Notes under the pieces: model-generated
The model's database searches: none
What the model was told of the DNA's origin: nothing
What the model saw: the letters and a program-made list of their open reading frames with translations, nothing else
Assembly: GCA_004369045.1 (NCBI GenBank)
Contig: ML213518.1
Location: 117,092-181,091, forward strand
Reading direction: 5' to 3'
Origin: Heliocybe sulcata
Lineage: Eukaryota; Basidiomycota; Agaricomycetes; Gloeophyllales; Gloeophyllaceae
DNA: 64,000 bases
Program-made: the position numbers and the translations under genes
Shown here: positions 35,902 through 49,200 of the stretch, piece after piece
How positions within the stretch are numbered: the stretch's first letter is position 1
Layout of the letters: the number at the start of each line of letters is the position of its first letter

Positions 35902-36416
35902 TTGAGCGAGGATTGATACATGAAAGTGCTAGAGTGGTCGTGCGACACGGGTGTACGACAGCGATGCCTCGTGGTGGCAGTTGAGAAGAGTGGTGCCTGG
36001 ATATGAATGCAGGATAAAATTGGAGAGGGGGATCAGCAGATAAGGTACGGACGGCCACGTAAAGGCGACAGGAGAACAGAAGTGAGACGCCGGCGCGATG
36101 GTGGCGATAGCAGTTAAATGCTCGGTAGAACTGACGGTCCGTGTGTATGATGTGAGAAAGGGGACGGAATTCACGTCATCTGTGGTTGCAATAGTAATAT
36201 TCGTACTCTGGGCCTCGCACTGGACCACTGCGAGACTGTAGCTTGCCATCGCCAGAGTCTACCGGCTGCACCGCAAGACCGCGGCGAGAACATTCTTAGG
36301 GGAGCGAGTGTGGTGGCCACACTCCATTTACGGCGCTGGCCGAACCTATTCCGTTGATAATCAGCCTCTCCGTCGCAGTTGCTTCTCTCGACCTCCGACC
36401 CTCCTCGCCGTCATCC
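35902..36416. other. Intergenic stretch upstream of YPD1-like gene
   Basis: A minus-strand frame (35929-36249) starts with ATG but shows no family resemblance. I see no supported gene; the region holds the promoter of the phosphotransfer gene. Confidence 0.35.
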
Positions 36417-37223
36417 ATGGTTGGCAAAACTCCAGAACCCACTGCTGCCCGCGCTACTCCCTCTCGTCATGTCTCTGAAGAACCCTCGAGTCGAGCGTCT
36501 ATGCCGCCGCCGGACTCGAAACCCGTGTCGAAGCTCCGATCCCCGTCCGTAGAGCCGTCTGCTGCCGTCGCTGCAAAGAAGTCGCCGGAGCCAGTCGCGG
36601 AGGAGCCTGAGGCAGAGGTGAGCGTCAGATCCTATTGGATTCTCGTTGCTTTCGCCTCTTTTACTGCATCGCTGTGAATTGCGATGCCTATTCATTGATC
36701 TGTACCTGATCTGCGGAATCCTGACGCAAATTCAAGGCTGAGGAGGACGACTCGACAACCATTGATATGGAGACATTCCACCAAATCCTCGATCTAGACG
36801 AGGATGAGACACACGACTTCTCGCGTGGGATGGCTTGGGCATACTTCAGCCAAGCAAGTACAACGTTTGATGATATGGAGGGCGCATTGTGAGTGCATTG
36901 ACAAGGTACTCGTTCAATGTTGCTAACGTATTTATATGTGGTACAGTAAGGAGAAGGATCTGAAAAAGCTGTCATCCCTCGGACACTTCTTGAAGGGGTC
37001 CTCCGCTGCGCTGGGCGTCGCGAAGGTCCAAGCTTCATGTGAGAAGATCCAGCATTACGGCCAGCTGCGAGACGAAGACGCGGGCAGTGATTTGACGGAG
37101 GAGGCCGCGCTCGGAAAGATCAAACCCCTGCTATCAAAGGTGAAGGTGGAATATGCGGCAGCCGAGAAGTGGTTGAAGCAGTGGTACAAGGAAAACGCGG
37201 CGGACGAAGAGCCCGACTCTTAA
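36417..37223 (+). CDS. YPD1: Histidine-containing phosphotransfer protein, Ypd1-like
   Basis: Exons 36417-36617, 36737-36888 and 36947-37223 join in phase to 209 residues. After a Pro/Ser-rich N-terminal extension, the HPt four-helix domain runs from about residue 77. It includes DMETFHQILDLDED and the phospho-acceptor region LGHFLKGSSAALG, with the His at about residue 131, and ends WLKQWYKENAADEEPDS. Ypd1 relays phosphate from a hybrid histidine kinase such as Sln1 to the response regulators Ssk1 and Skn7 in osmotic and oxidative stress signalling. Fungi usually have a single HPt protein, so this is probably the essential relay. The extended N-terminus is longer than in budding yeast. Confidence 0.92.
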
Positions 37224-37689
37224 AGGCCGTGTCGGATACCTACGCAAATTGTCTGCCCGCAGGTTAGCTGGCGTTCAGGCAAGGAGAGGAGAGGAGAGTA
37301 AATTGTCGTCGAGGCCTTGCTGGGCGAGCCATTTCTGCCCTGATTAGGACGCATTGGATTGACTCTACGGATCTCGCATGCTTTCGCTGAACTTGTAACT
37401 AATTTCTCAAGATTATTTTTTCTTTGTTACTTGTTTCTGTATCCCTAGAACTACATTCCACCTCCGTTTATGTTCCTCGGGGTTCGATTAGTAACCGTTC
37501 CCGAATGACGTCAGAGGCCCTCCGAAGCCGCTCTGACGGCACAATCAAGATTCTTATTCGGAATGCAGTGCAGCACGCTGATCGCCGACGTCTGGACACC
37601 AGGAACAGAATGGGTAGACCACAGCGGATACACCAAAAGTTATCGATACAATAAAGCAGCGCAAAATAAAGACAACATAATACAAACAT
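37224..37689. other. Convergent intergenic stretch
   Basis: Contains a plus-strand GGAGAGGAGAGGAGAG run just after the YPD1 stop, then likely 3' UTRs of two convergent genes. No gene seen. Confidence 0.4.
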
Positions 37690-40600
37690 TCAAGGTCGTT
37701 TCTGCCGGAAGAACGACCCCACTTCCTTCATCCCCTGACCAAACGTCTCGCAAACATATGTAGTTTCACCAATCCATTTCGGCAGTTTCTGACGGATTCG
37801 GGGTGAAGCATATCGGCTGTCGACTAGAATCAACGAAGCCCAGTCACCGCGATGCCGGATCGCTCGGCCTGTATATTCTTTAGTCCGGTTCTTGAAAGGC
37901 TGCCACGGTTGATACGCACCGATACTCTGATTCACGGCATTCATACACATATTTTCGTACAGCTCCGTTCCAGCGTCTTTCCCTCCAGGGGTATTTCCGG
38001 TCTTGTTCTGTAGTGCCTTTACATACTTTAACCGCTCCTTGAGATCTGGCGAGTTCAGATTTGCGAACGGTAGGCCAATGACCATGACCGCGCGAGCAAG
38101 GTCGTCAGAAAAATTCAGACCTTCTGAGAGCTTTGCGCCGACGACAGCGAACATGAAGGCTCCCGGTTTCCGCCCGTTCACCTGAGCCATGGTCTCCTGC
38201 AACATTAGTAAGATACTGCCAGCTGGATAAAGCAAGCAAGGCGACAAACCCCTTCGTATATGCACTTTGTGTACTGCTGGAGGACGGTGTCTACCTCCGC
38301 GTTATCCCGAGGCTCATAAAAGATCTGAAGGCTGCAGTCAACTTCCACTCGGATTCTGAACGCCCTGAAGCATTACCTTCTTCTTCGCCGCTATCTTATC
38401 CAGAAGCTTACTCTCAGTCCAGACCGCCTTGACCTGATCGAGGAAACTGTACGACGGAAAGAATACCACCATACCGCCGGAAACGACGTTGGCGAAATTC
38501 GAGATTATCTGCCCTAGCTCTGCCAGCTGAGACCAACTGTCAGTGTCACATCCCCGGTGCAGTTGACCGATGGTGCGCACCACACTCGCGTTCCCTCGCT
38601 GGTCATACTTGAACAGCAAGTCCCCGCCTGCGGGACCCTTCTTGAGGATCAATGTCTGCAGATTCGAAGCAGGAATGACGTGACCGCAGGAGAACGTGGA
38701 TATCCGGTCTTGAGGTACATGCGAGAAGAGTTGGTTGGTAAAGTCGGACATCTAGGTAAGTGAGTGTTAGTACTCACGAAATAAAGAAGGACGTGTGCTT
38801 CCGCTCACAGGCGACATGGTCCCGCCGGCTAGGAGGACACACCGCGCCGCGTCGATAACATCGGCGAAGTGGGTTGATGGGTTGAGGTGCTGGTATTTAA
38901 TCTCACGTTCTTCGGGTTTGCTACCGGATATCGATATTCTGCCGTCTGAACATGCGTGTATAGTCTTCGAGAAATGGGTGGGAAGGACGGGGACTCACCC
39001 TCGCTCGCATTGTTTAGTGCCACAAGGAAGGATTCGACCGCGTAGAGAGGCGGGACGGCGCCGCTTCTGCCGGGGCGCTGGCCTACGGCAGGAGTATGTT
39101 CGTATGATTCGGCTGTGGACAGACGAGGCGTACCTTCTTTCGCGGCGTCCTGAGACATCTTATCTGCGTAGCCACTTATCTTCCGTGCTATCTGGCGAGT
39201 AATACATCAGAACCAGCCTCAGACAGCAAAACTTCCCAAGATAGTACCTTGCTTGACCTGAGATACGTCTCTATCTCAGCGAAATTCACGCCCTCGACCT
39301 TCCGGCCGAGACTGCGGATGAACTCTCCGACGGTCATCACCTCTGTCGTCTCCTTCACACCTTTGGTCTTCTCACTCATACTTCTTGATGACAATGCAGA
39401 GCGCAATGCCACCAGTAAGGTCATCAGTCGTTTGAGGTGGAGAGCGTGGTGCGGCGTGAGGCGATTGCGGAATTTGGAGAAGTAGACCGTGAGCTGGTCG
39501 AGCGAGGAGGAGAGGGTGCGAAAGGAGAGAGATATGGTGGCGAGCGAGAGGAGCGTTGCAATTAGGTCTGCGTACAGGTGGACGCGATTGCCATGAGCGA
39601 TGTGCACCATCGAAGGGCAAGGATGGAGCGGGTTTGCACGTACTATGGGCCTCGTCGACGATGACAATTTGGTTGGCGAGGTCGATGTTCAAAGCCTCTC
39701 GAGCGGTTTTGTCAAGGAGAAGGTTATAAGGGAGTAGTACGAGCTGTAACATCCAGTCAGCTCAACAGAGATAGGACTTCCTGTAGCACGTGAGACCCAC
39801 CTCCGCTTGAGGGATCGCCTCCCGAGAGCCAAAATAGGGACATGTCCCGAGCATCTGGCCGATCTCGACTAGATCTTCGATATCTTTCGGAGATGCCTGA
39901 GTAGATGTGCGTGAACATATGATACCTGAGGACGGGTAGGTGGCGTATACGTACGAGAATATGGTCGCGCAGATCCATCATCCGGATACGATCGTCGCTT
40001 GGTGGGAGGTGTGGACATCGTCTGCTGCTCGAATCTACAAACAGAGAAGAGTAATTTCGGAGGTTCTTAGTGTAGCAGAGGTCCGAGGCATACCGGCCAG
40101 TAGCTCACGACATGCTTCGTCGATGTCATGTAGCTTCTTCACTTCGTCGTTGATGCAAAGGTATTTTCGGGAGCCGAGAGAGACTGTCTTGGTGACAGAG
40201 GCGGTTTTTGGGTCGCTACCGCCGTCGAGGATGCTTACCCCGACGTCAAAAACATTTCGAGAGCTTTCCTGGTTTGAGGGCAGAGCAGAGGAAGATTTGG
40301 TATCTTGTTCCTTCATCATTAGATCGTGTTTAAGCTTGCGAAGCTCGGAGAGGACTTGGGAGAGCTGGGAATGCGTGCGCGACGTGTAGTATATTTTTGT
40401 TGGCGTGCAGACGGGTTCGAGCTTCGTGTTCGCGCTCTGCTCGACTCTGGGTAGCGACGTCAATCACTCTCGGGACAGGAGTAATTGATGGCATACGACC
40501 TTCTCATAAGAGCCCTGACAGCGGGGCTGATGTTGTCTTCCGGATCTGCGGCGTCGTCATCATCAGGAAGGAAAGCACTATCGTCTGGCAAGGTTTCCTG

Positions 40601-41169
40601 TACAGTTTCCAAAACACGCTACAATACGCAAGTTCAGCGCCACAGACGGCATTTACTGAACGGTGCTTCTTACTCGTCTTTTACGGACACGACCAGAGGA
40701 GGCTTTCCGGAGCGCTGCTTCATGTTTCCGCATCTCCGCTAATCGCGCCTGGTACTCTTGTTCTCTGTCCGCCAGTTCGCGCTTCTTTATTTGTTGTGCC
40801 TGTGCGGCCACCCAGTCCGAAGCTGTGATAAACGTCTGGTCAGAATCTGGGCCCCTTTCATTTCGCTGGGGTGAAGGCCTGACCATCCCTTGTTTCTGCA
40901 GCTCTGGTGGAGCGGAGGCGGTCATCTGATAGCCAGGTTAGGCTTGCACATAGGAGAGTGAGCGTTTTCCCCTGAAGGTATGGATGTTAACTGCCTGTAA
41001 GCTTCGTAGCCTCAATGTCGCTTACTGTACCCGTCGGGCTCTCAACTACTGAGACTTTCTTTCCTTCTATCGATTCATAGACGTGCCGCATGAGATCTTT
41101 CTGGATAGAATATGGTGTATCATAAGGGAAGGCGTCGAAGTTGTCGGGTGGGTGGAGTGGCAGCGACAT
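37690..41169 (-). CDS. CHL1: CHL1/DDX11 family 5'-3' DNA helicase
   Basis: A multi-exon minus-strand gene starts at ATG 41169 ([20 protein letters not shown]). The first intron splits the Walker A motif: VESPTGT is followed by GKTLTLLC. Then come an Arg/Glu-rich insert ([20 protein letters not shown]), [20 protein letters not shown] and the region expected to hold Fe-S cysteines. DEAH lies in IVIVDEAH. The second RecA part has [29 protein letters not shown] and [20 protein letters not shown], the last joined over an intron. These are XPD-like superfamily 2 helicase motifs in the Chl1 subgroup, which acts in sister-chromatid cohesion and replication-fork stability. I did not resolve every exon: a frame switch near 40920 and the exons at 39750-40060 need transcript data. 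Confidence 0.88.
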
Positions 41170-41587
41170 GATCGTTCGCGCGGAGAATGCAACGCGTGCT
41201 TGCTGACATTGTCACGGTCGCGCTCATTAAGACGCAAAATCACGTGTCCTGTGACCTTGATCGTGGGACGAAGGCATCGTCAAGTCCAGAAAGAAAGCAA
41301 TCTGTGCCATCGTGGATGAGCGAGGAACTTATACTGTGTGGCCCAGCGACGATGAAAAATTTTGTTACAGAAAGTCCAAAGCGTGGCCCGAGATTTGAGA
41401 ATATATTAGCACTCACTGGGATCCCTGTGAGGCTGGAAAGCGCTGGAGGGTATGCTCTAGAGATAGCGAGAGTCGAGTGTGGCTTGATACGCGCGGACAA
41501 GCGGGCCGCACATTGCCGGAATGAGAATCTCGGCACATCCGACGTACGCCATCCGTAAGCTACCTTCATCCTCCTCATCAGTTGACC
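41170..41587. promoter_or_regulatory. Divergent intergenic region CHL1 / DDB1
   Basis: 418 bp between divergent start codons of two genome-maintenance genes, so it should carry both promoters. No reading frame here is supported. Confidence 0.4.
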
Positions 41588-44500
41588 ATGAGGGTCGTAG
41601 CAACTTTCCATGCGCCATCCTCAGTTGTAGCCTCAGTCAAATGCAAGCTTTCACCGGAAGCGGAGCATCTCGTCGTTGCCAAACCTGACAGGATCGAAGT
41701 CCATTCACTGAACGAGGATGGGCTCAGGCATGAATGCACTCTCGAGATATGGGGTCGGGTATTGAGCGTGAAGGAGCTGCCGCGATATGTGCGTGCTATG
41801 TATTGCTCCTGAGTGTGAACGAGACACTGAAGCGCCGCTCTCGCCGCAGGGCTCGACATACTCGAACGTGATCGTTCTCACCGATCACCCGAAACACCGG
41901 TTATACGTCCTATCTCTCTCTGCTAGCCCTGCGGGGCAACCAACACTGAAAGTGGAGAAGTCGCTGGAATTGCATGAACAATTTGCTTATGTGCAGGAGG
42001 CATTCACCGATGTCCTTGTCCATCCAGAGGGGCAGGTAGCCGTCGCGACATCCTACCGCGGCAAACTCAAGGTGGTGCTCTTCGACAACGGTGCTTACCA
42101 AAGGGATTTTGACGCTCAGTACGGAACACCCTGTCTCAATGTTTGCTCCATTGATCTTATATCTGTCTAAGGTTCCCCGAGCTCAGCCTGTTATCCATGT
42201 GCTTTCTCCCCACACCCTCCGAAACGCCATGCATCGCTCTCCTCTCCGTCACCCACGAAGGCAAACTCCAGCTCCTGGCGCGTGACCTCAGCGTCCAAGA
42301 GTTCGAGCTCTCCTCCACGCCTTCTACCGCCCTCCCCTCCACCACGCTCTCCTCCAGCACCTTCCTCTCCATCGAGCCTCCCCCCATCCTCATTCCCGTC
42401 CTAGACGAGGAATCTGGCGGAGGAGTCCTCGTAGCAGGCGGGCGAAAGGTGTTGTTTTATGAGCTGGCGAGCCAGGATATGCAGGACAAGCATCATGGGA
42501 AGAGAAGGCGGTTAGAAGGGAAGAAGAAGAGCGGCGATAAGGCTGAGAGAGAGCGTGCAAGGGAGGCGGAGAAGGCAAGGGAGAAGAAAAGGAGAAAGCC
42601 GAAGGCCAGTGTCGATTGGCCGTGGAGCGAAATCACTGCGTGAGTGGCCGCTCCTTGTACATCGAACCTGAGCTGGGACGGGTATTAACGACACGATAGG
42701 TGGTGTAATGTAGACGATGAAGGCCGGAGAGTTCTACTGGGAGATACTTTTGGACGGCTGGCCCTGTTGACCGTAGACACGGAGCAGTCGGCATTAATCC
42801 TTGTACCACTTGGCGAGGCAAGTCCTCGCGTTCCGCCTCTCCAATTCCGCATACTCACCTCGTACAAGACCTCCCCGCCTAGCTCTCTGACCTACCTCAC
42901 CTCCCAGACCCTCTACCTGGGCTCACATTTCGGCGACTCGCAGCTCCTGCGCATCTCCACCTCGCCTCTATCTGCCACCGACGCCGACACGTTGCATATT
43001 CCTTCTAAAATTCAGACCTTTACTCCTTCAGATTTGCTAACCAGATATGGGGTGGAGGGTAAGAAGGGTAAGGGCAAGGCGCAGGAGGGGCAGGGTGGAG
43101 AGGCAGGCGGATACGTTGTGAGGACGACAGGCGGATTTGTGGAGGAGCTACAGCGATGGGATAATGTTGCCCCTATCATGGATGCGGTGGTCGTCGATCT
43201 AGAGGGTAGTGGGCAGGTGAGTCCGTTCCACCATGGCAATGGGCGGTGAGGTGACGAGTCGTCTCTCTGGCTTCTGATAGAGAACGGTTGTTACGTGCTC
43301 TGGGGGACGGAATACAGGAAGCTTGAAGGTTATCAGAAGTGGCGCGAACTTTAGTGAGGCAGCGTCACTGGCAGGGCTAGAAAGCGCGACGGGCATCTGG
43401 CCGTTGAAGTCGCGGTTTGAGGACTCGTGAGCCTCCCTGCGCTCCCCTCGCAACCTATAATGCTCATACATTCACTGTGTTTTCTACAGGCTTCACACGC
43501 ATATCGTGGTGACCACTCCTACGAACACCCACATCCTGCGCATCGATGGCCCCGACGCCTTCACGCACCTTACATCTTCCACCACCGGGTTCGCTACCGA
43601 CGAGCGCACCCTCGCGGTAGCGAACGTCGCCCGACGGACACGCAACCCCGGGCAGTCAGGCAGTTCGTACACGGACTCGGCCTTTGTCGTGCAAGTTACT
43701 CCCGGGAAAGTCGTCTTACTGGAGTTCGATGAGGCCCTGCAGACGTTCTCGGCTACCGGGGAGCAGTGGTTGCCGCACGCAGAGGGGCCTACGGGCAAAT
43801 ATGACGAGATTGTGGCGGCGAGCGTGAATGCGAGCCAGTTCGTGCTGGGGTTGACGGGTGGCAGGGTTGTGGTTCTGAATCTGGGGGAGGACAACAGGTT
43901 CAATCTTTCTGGGTAAAGGGCAATTCATCTCTTTTGCGTGTGTAGAGACTGAGTTGTTATTCTAACAGGCAGAAAGATCTCGATACAGGAGCAGAGATTG
44001 CTGCTATCTCATGCCTGCCTATGGACCCGGCGAAGTACTATTCTACCCAGGTGGCGGTGGCGTTCTGGACGACGAACGAAGTGAAGGTGCTCGCTATTAC
44101 TAGCGCACAGAACTACCTCGTACCCGTGTGTACCACCGGGCCGCTTCCCAGTCTCCCCCGTTCTCTTTTGCTGCACAACTTCGTTACGAGAGAACGACAG
44201 AACCTACCGCATCTACTCGTCGGTCTGGCGGACGGTACGGTGTGGGCGTACGTACTCAGAGATGGCGCCCTGTTGGAAAAGAGGGTCTTCTCGTTTGGGA
44301 ATTGCCCGGTGGCGCTGGCGCCGTGCGAGGTGGATGGGAGGCGTGGCGTGTTTGCGTGTGCCAACCGGGCGGGCGTTGTCTTCTGGGAGAAGGGGCGGTT
44401 GCAGACTGCGCCGATGCTGGTCAAGGTGAGCGCCGCTCTGAATTGGTAGGGATATTATTGAGAAGTGATGTGGCGGAAATAATAGGGTGTTGTGGCGATG

Positions 44501-46136
44501 GCCAGGTTGAACACGGAGCACTTCCGGTCGTCGATTGTGCTTGCGACGAGTAGTGGGCTCTCGATAGGCGATATGGGGCATCTGGACAAGATGCACATAC
44601 GATCCGTGAGTAATCTCATTTTGTCGATTATGTATCGAAGCTCATAGTGCGCATACTTAGTTCGCTTTTGGTTTGGATAATCCTTATCGCATAGTGCATC
44701 ACGCTGCCGCTAAGGTCTTCGCCGTCGCGTGTACCCGGACCGAGCCCTGTAGAGTGGGTGATCTTCGACCGGAACGCGGGGTACTAAAGCTCATAGATGA
44801 CGCGACGTTCGAAGGTAAGCGCCTTATCCTATGCTAAGGCTCTGTATCTGACCGAGTACGTTAGTATTGGCTGAGTACGAGTGTGAAGCCGATGAAGTCA
44901 TCTCATCATTGGAGGTCTACGACAGTGATTCCGTACAACAACCGTGCTTCTGCCTAGGCACAGTGAATCTTCTGGACGAAAAAGAACCTTCGAGCGGTCG
45001 TCTACTCGTGTTGTCCAGCCTTTTGGACATGGAAAGAGCTGTGCCAGTGACGAGTATTTACCTCGCTGCAGCCTTGCAAATCAAGGGTTGCGTGTCAGCG
45101 CTGGCCAAGACCGGCGAGATGGTAGCTGCTGCAGTCAATACAGCCGTACGTGCATAATAGGGGCTTAATTATCAGTTGATCACTGATCATGACTGCACTG
45201 CAGGTCGTTCTCTACCGCTTGGAACCCGCTACGGGTATACTGACCTATGATCTGAAGTATGTTAATGAATGGAACCACGATTACGTTCTGAGCAGCATCG
45301 TGCCTGCTCTGGATGGTTTGGTGATCTCCGACGCTATCAGTTCGGTATCTGTGCTGGATGTGAAGGATTCCAAGCTGCAGAAACGAGCCAAAGACTACTC
45401 ACCCCTATGGCCAGTTGCTATTCAAGCTTTAGACGAGAAGCGCGTCATCGCAGCTAATGTGAGGAAAGTGAGGACCCAAAGCGGCGTGTCTGACTTGATT
45501 ATTCGTTAGGTCGACTGCAATCTATACACATTCTCCTTACAACGGGAGCAAAACGGGCGGATCACGCTTCAGAAGGACGGTGCTTTCCATCTGGGCGAAC
45601 TGGTCAATAAATTTGTCCCAGGTATTCCTTCGAGCGTTTGCATTGGGTTTCCATTGACTCGTTCTATTCTTCAGGCTCGTTGACTTCGTCAGCGGAGTCC
45701 TCCGGTGACATCCCAATAGAGCATAGACTGCTTTTCTTCACGGCCTCGGGACGCATCGGAATGATATTCGAGATGGGCAGTGAACTGTCACTTCACATGA
45801 CGGGTTTGGAGCGCAATATGACGGAACGCCTATCAGGCGCTGGAGGCGTATCCCACTCAGAGTAGGGCATCATCTCTCTGTCCCAAGACTTTATTGACAT
45901 AGTTGTGTCGCAGTTGGCGTGCGCCTGTGATCCCGAAATCTGGAGTCGAGGTGCCGCAGCCGTCGTATGGCTTCTTGGACGGCGACTTCCTTGAGCAGTT
46001 CCTTACTATATCAAGAGATCCTGCATCGTCGAAACAATTGAAGAAGATTATGTCGGGCACCGTGGAAGCGGAGAAACTGAAGCTAGCTGACATTGAGATA
46101 GAACACATTCTAGAGAAGTTGCAGAACATGCATTGA
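41588..46136 (+). CDS. DDB1: DDB1-like damage-binding / CUL4 adaptor protein
   Basis: A many-exon gene from ATG 41588 (MRVVATFHAPSSVVASVKCK) to the stop at 46134-46136. The N-terminal beta-propeller segment has HLVVAKPDRIEVHSL, IVLTDHPKHRLYVLSL and LQLLARDLSV. The end reads DGDFLEQFLTISRD and IEHILEKLQNMH, the C-terminal helical region typical of DDB1 rather than CPSF160 or SF3b130. Propeller proteins of this family recruit substrate receptors to CUL4 ubiquitin ligases and act in DNA-damage recognition. A basic insert rich in Lys/Arg/Glu lies at about 42490-42600 and is unusual in the ordered propeller. Many short introns are evident; I verified only a few (for example after ELPRY near 41790). 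DDB1 assignment is favoured over other propeller family members on the C-terminus. Confidence 0.82.
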
Positions 46137-46253
46137 TTGGCATTGTCCGTGTTGTAATCCACACTGTATCAGACAACTGTTGTATATATATATATAGCGT
46201 GCAACGATCTTAAAGGGGGTGTCATTTCATATAAATAAAGTACGCGACGCGAT

Positions 46254-49200
46254 TTACGGCTGCAACGAGGAAACGAAGAACGAGAGAGCTTGTGGGATCG
46301 AAAGGGTATTAGAGTCAACAACCATCGAGTCAACCTCTGCGTTGGCTTGATGCGGGGCAAAGAAGAAGCCGGAAGTAAGTACGAGGTAGCTGTAGAGTAG
46401 ACATGGTCAGTTATAGGTCTTTGGCAAACATGCAAGAGGATATGTTTACCTAAGTATCAGGATACTTCCCCGATAGTAGTTACTCTTTGCCTCAATGTAT
46501 GTATAAGTTAGCAAGAAAATAGACAAGATGATCACGACGACATCCCAGCGAGGGAAGATCAAGCTGTGTGAGAGATCAGCTGGATATATGGTCTGCATAG
46601 CGAATTACCCACGTGAAGGTATTGGCAATCGTGCCCAACGTGTCGGCATTGTACCATGCAGAGAAGGCGACCATAGCAGGGATTTGCAATAGACAGACTT
46701 GCAAGGCATACGCCGACCCAATTTCCATACTAGAAAACATGTCAATGTCGATGAAGTTGTATGCTACGGACCAAGCAGCCATACCTTAAAGCAATGTTGC
46801 CATTCATGGCGAAAGCCATCGCGTTCATGAATTCGGTGGTGTTCGGGACCAAGGCAAACAGTGTGATACCGAGGAACTTCTCATCGATACCGGAACCTTC
46901 CAGCACAACATCAACAACACCAACAAGCAATTCTGATGGGTATCCCGTCAGCAGGCACGTATTTGGGCACGTCTGAAGATCACTTACCAGCGATAATCGA
47001 ATAGAGCGCCGTGCAGGCCAACAGTACACTTGCGCTTGTCGTCCGGCTCCACGATGGTGCATCATGTCCACCATGTCCACCCGCCTCCTCCACGTCAGCG
47101 GCAGACAACCTCGTCCTCAACGGAGACCTCGAGCTCGTCTGCTGGTGTCGCAACGCGCTAACAGTCGCGACAGCCACAGCGCGCGTGAAGTCGTCCGCAG
47201 TCATATGTTCCGGCAAGTGAGTAGGCTGCAGGCCGGTATTTTTGATAGCCTGGTCAACACTCTCGAGAATGGGTGTGATCCCGCTCGGAGCCAAAGTTGG
47301 TGGTACCGCGGCGTAGGAGACCCGCCGGTTGACAGAACCTCCGGGGCCATGCGAGTCAGAAGTCTGCTCCGGACCGCGAGGGACAGGAGTCTCGCTCCGC
47401 GACGGAACTGTGCTAGGAGCACGAGATGTTAAATTGCTCGGCTTGCGACGCAGGGAGTCGCGGTCTCTCCCCGGGATCAACTTATGGTAGATGGAGAAAC
47501 GATTCTGTCCGGCGCCTGGTAGCTCAAGAGGATGCAGGAGCTGTTGCGGGTTCTGCCAAATCTGAGAGGCATGTGTGCGGAGAGAGAACCACAGGCCTAT
47601 GAGATAAGACTGGCAGGAGATGAGTCAGATGAAAATAGTAAATATACGATTGACAGAACTTACAAAGAGCAGGACGGCAGCACAGAAGTACATCAACGCC
47701 TTGACAGTTGTCTGGTAGAACGGATCCCGTGCCACATCCGGATATTCATACCGGCAGTGCTGGCATTGCCATGGCGCATCTGGACCAGACGTCCTTTCAG
47801 GACACCCAGTGCACACCAATTGGAACTGGAGAGTATCTCGAATGAGCACAAATCAATATAGGTGCAATGAGAGCACTTACGTTGCCATAGGTTTGATAGA
47901 AGATTGTTGGTGTTAACGTTCCAATGATCGCCATGATCAGCATAGTACTCGTCACGCCGGCACTCTTGGCATTGAACTTCTGTTCCTTGCGTCTGATCGC
48001 ACCGCTGCACATACTAACACCCGGCATGAGCAGCACACCCGCCAAGATACTCCCCACAATCGATCCCTCCACCAACCGTCCCTTCCCTTCGGTAAGGGCA
48101 ATGGAATACAAAATGATTTCGATGATTGAACCAAAGCTCGCATTGATCACCGCGCCCATCCCGATCGACGACTGGGCAGATATCGAGGCGACCGCCATAC
48201 CGATGAAGTACGATAGCGGGATCACGCTCATTAAGCTCAGCACAAAGATCACTCCTCGGGACGCGACAACCGCGAGGAGAGCTGGTACGTGTTGGCCACG
48301 TCCCTGTCTGCGCTCGACAAGAGTCAAGAGTACGAAACCGTCGAAGATGACGAAGAACACGAGCGGCAGGAGGTTGATGAACATGATGTTCACGCCGCCG
48401 ACGGTGTATTTGTAGTACTGCCAGCCCATGGCACGATAAGTGCACAACAAGACGGTCGAGTCAGGGAAGCCAGATGGCGCAGCCTGACCCTCCGACAGTC
48501 TAGTCGGCTTTACGACAAAGCTCTGCTGCTGAGGAGTGGTTGAGCCTCCGGTCTCCTCCGTATCGGTAGGCGGGTTCGACGCTACGATGATGGAGGCTGG
48601 GGCAGCGCAGAACCTCATGCTGGTCGGTTGACTGAACATATACTTGAGGAGTGCCCAGTTCAGCTTTGCCATCGGGATAGTGACGACGAAACCCCAGCAG
48701 ATGATGCAGACGGAGAGCATGATCGGTGCTACCAGGCAAACAAAACCGAGCCAGAAGACTGCCTTGCCGAGCCAATGGTCGAGCGCACTCTGCTTAACCA
48801 AGCCATATTCGGAGGGAGGCGTAGCCCCGTAGGACTTGGCTGGGGGAGTGAGTACCTCAGGCGACTCAGGGATACCCAACAGTGACGTATGCTCGGTGGG
48901 TGGCGGGTTCCATGAAATCGACGCGGAGTGCTGGAGGTGCGCGTTTCGAGCTGTGACAGTACCGGACGAAGCGCCGTTCATATCTCCTGTAGTTACAATT
49001 CATGCATTTATTGTGCTGTATACAAGAAGGCCTTACCTGTTGTCGGAGTGAGGGGAGCCTCTTCGTCCTCGTGCGAGAAATCCAAACCCTCTGGGTCACC
49101 AGCGACGTATTTGCCGAAGGGCCAGAGGATGTACCACCCTAGACCAAATACCAGCGACGAGTAGCGCCTCCCGCCCTTCGGGACAATGTACAGAAGTGCG

